Source of the DNA: an uncultured bacterium
Lineage (GTDB): Bacteria; Bacteroidota; Bacteroidia; Sphingobacteriales; Sphingobacteriaceae
Direction: 5' to 3'
NCBI GenBank assembly: GCA_903958995.1
Contig: CAJBVG010000121.1
Span: forward strand, 1 to 6,288
DNA length: 6,288 nt
Part shown: positions 6,230 to 6,288 of the stretch, piece by piece
Position numbering within the stretch: position 1 is the stretch's first letter
How the letters are laid out: each line of letters opens with the position of its first letter
Position numbers and translations under genes: made by a program
Notes under the pieces: model-generated
Told to the model about the DNA's origin: nothing
Database searches by the model: none
Seen by the model: the letters and a program-made list of their open reading frames with translations, nothing else

Positions 6230-6288
6230 GGTGGTTGTAGCTCAGTTGGTTAGAGCATCGGTTTGTGGTACCGAGGGTCGTGGGTTCG
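6230..6288 (+). tRNA. tRNA-His, anticodon GTG (3' end outside the window)
   Basis: The cloverleaf can be followed by hand. The extra G-1 typical of tRNA-His is at 6230 and the acceptor 5' strand GTGGTTG at 6231-6237. The D arm is GCTC (6240-6243) and GAGC (6253-6256), with the loop AGTTGGTTA. The anticodon stem is TCGGT (6258-6262) and ACCGA (6270-6274), with the 7-base loop TTGTGGT placing anticodon GTG at 6265-6267. The T stem 5' strand GTGGG (6280-6284) leads into TTCG, where the window stops. The GTG anticodon reads CAC and CAT histidine codons. The 3' T stem, acceptor strand and CCA are not visible. Confidence 0.97.

Noticed and set aside
1..6288. Search for mobile elements, CRISPR arrays, toxin-antitoxin or defence genes
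   Set aside because: Nearly all sequence is covered by recognisable housekeeping genes; no transposase, terminal inverted repeats, spaced repeats or unexplained intergenic region over 110 bases is present.

Overview
The window is 6288 bases of AT-rich chromosomal DNA that looks like a member of the Bacteroidota. The evidence is a TAnnTTTG-type -7 box with an upstream TTG element in front of a tRNA gene, mostly absent Shine-Dalgarno sequences, and protein sequences in the style of that phylum. I cannot name a genus. The content is mainly housekeeping, and I see no mobile element, CRISPR array, phage gene or defence system.

Left part, plus strand (1-4419): four closely packed genes form a probable operon. 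They are purL (5' end outside the window), a TrmN6-type tRNA adenine methyltransferase starting 2 bases after the purL stop with a TTG codon, a YfcE/MJ0936-type metallophosphoesterase overlapping the previous stop by one base (TAATG), and class I fructose-1,6-bisphosphatase (fbp) 23 bases further on. The last gap holds a 12-bp direct repeat with a 13-bp period. The products serve purine synthesis, tRNA modification, an unassigned phosphoesterase reaction and gluconeogenesis, so the grouping looks like co-expression of core metabolism rather than one pathway.

Right part, minus strand (6127 down to 4396): a two-gene unit with a multi-spanning membrane protein of the Gpi18-like mannosyltransferase type (GT-C fold) followed 4 bases later by ribonuclease HI (rnhA). 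The rnhA start has a clear AAGGAG ribosome binding site, formed by the last two sense codons of the upstream gene.

The two transcription units converge and overlap by 24 bases. The overlapping codons are exactly in register, and each TGA stop lies opposite a TCA serine codon of the other gene. Any terminator for one unit must therefore lie inside the other gene; a perfect 8-bp stem-loop followed by a T-rich run inside rnhA is a good candidate for ending the fbp transcript.

Right edge (6128-6288): a 102-bp divergent intergenic region carries a well-formed Bacteroidota promoter for a tRNA-His (GTG anticodon) gene that is cut by the window end in its T loop. The same octamer, TATTTTTG, occurs on the opposite strand directly before the mannosyltransferase start codon.
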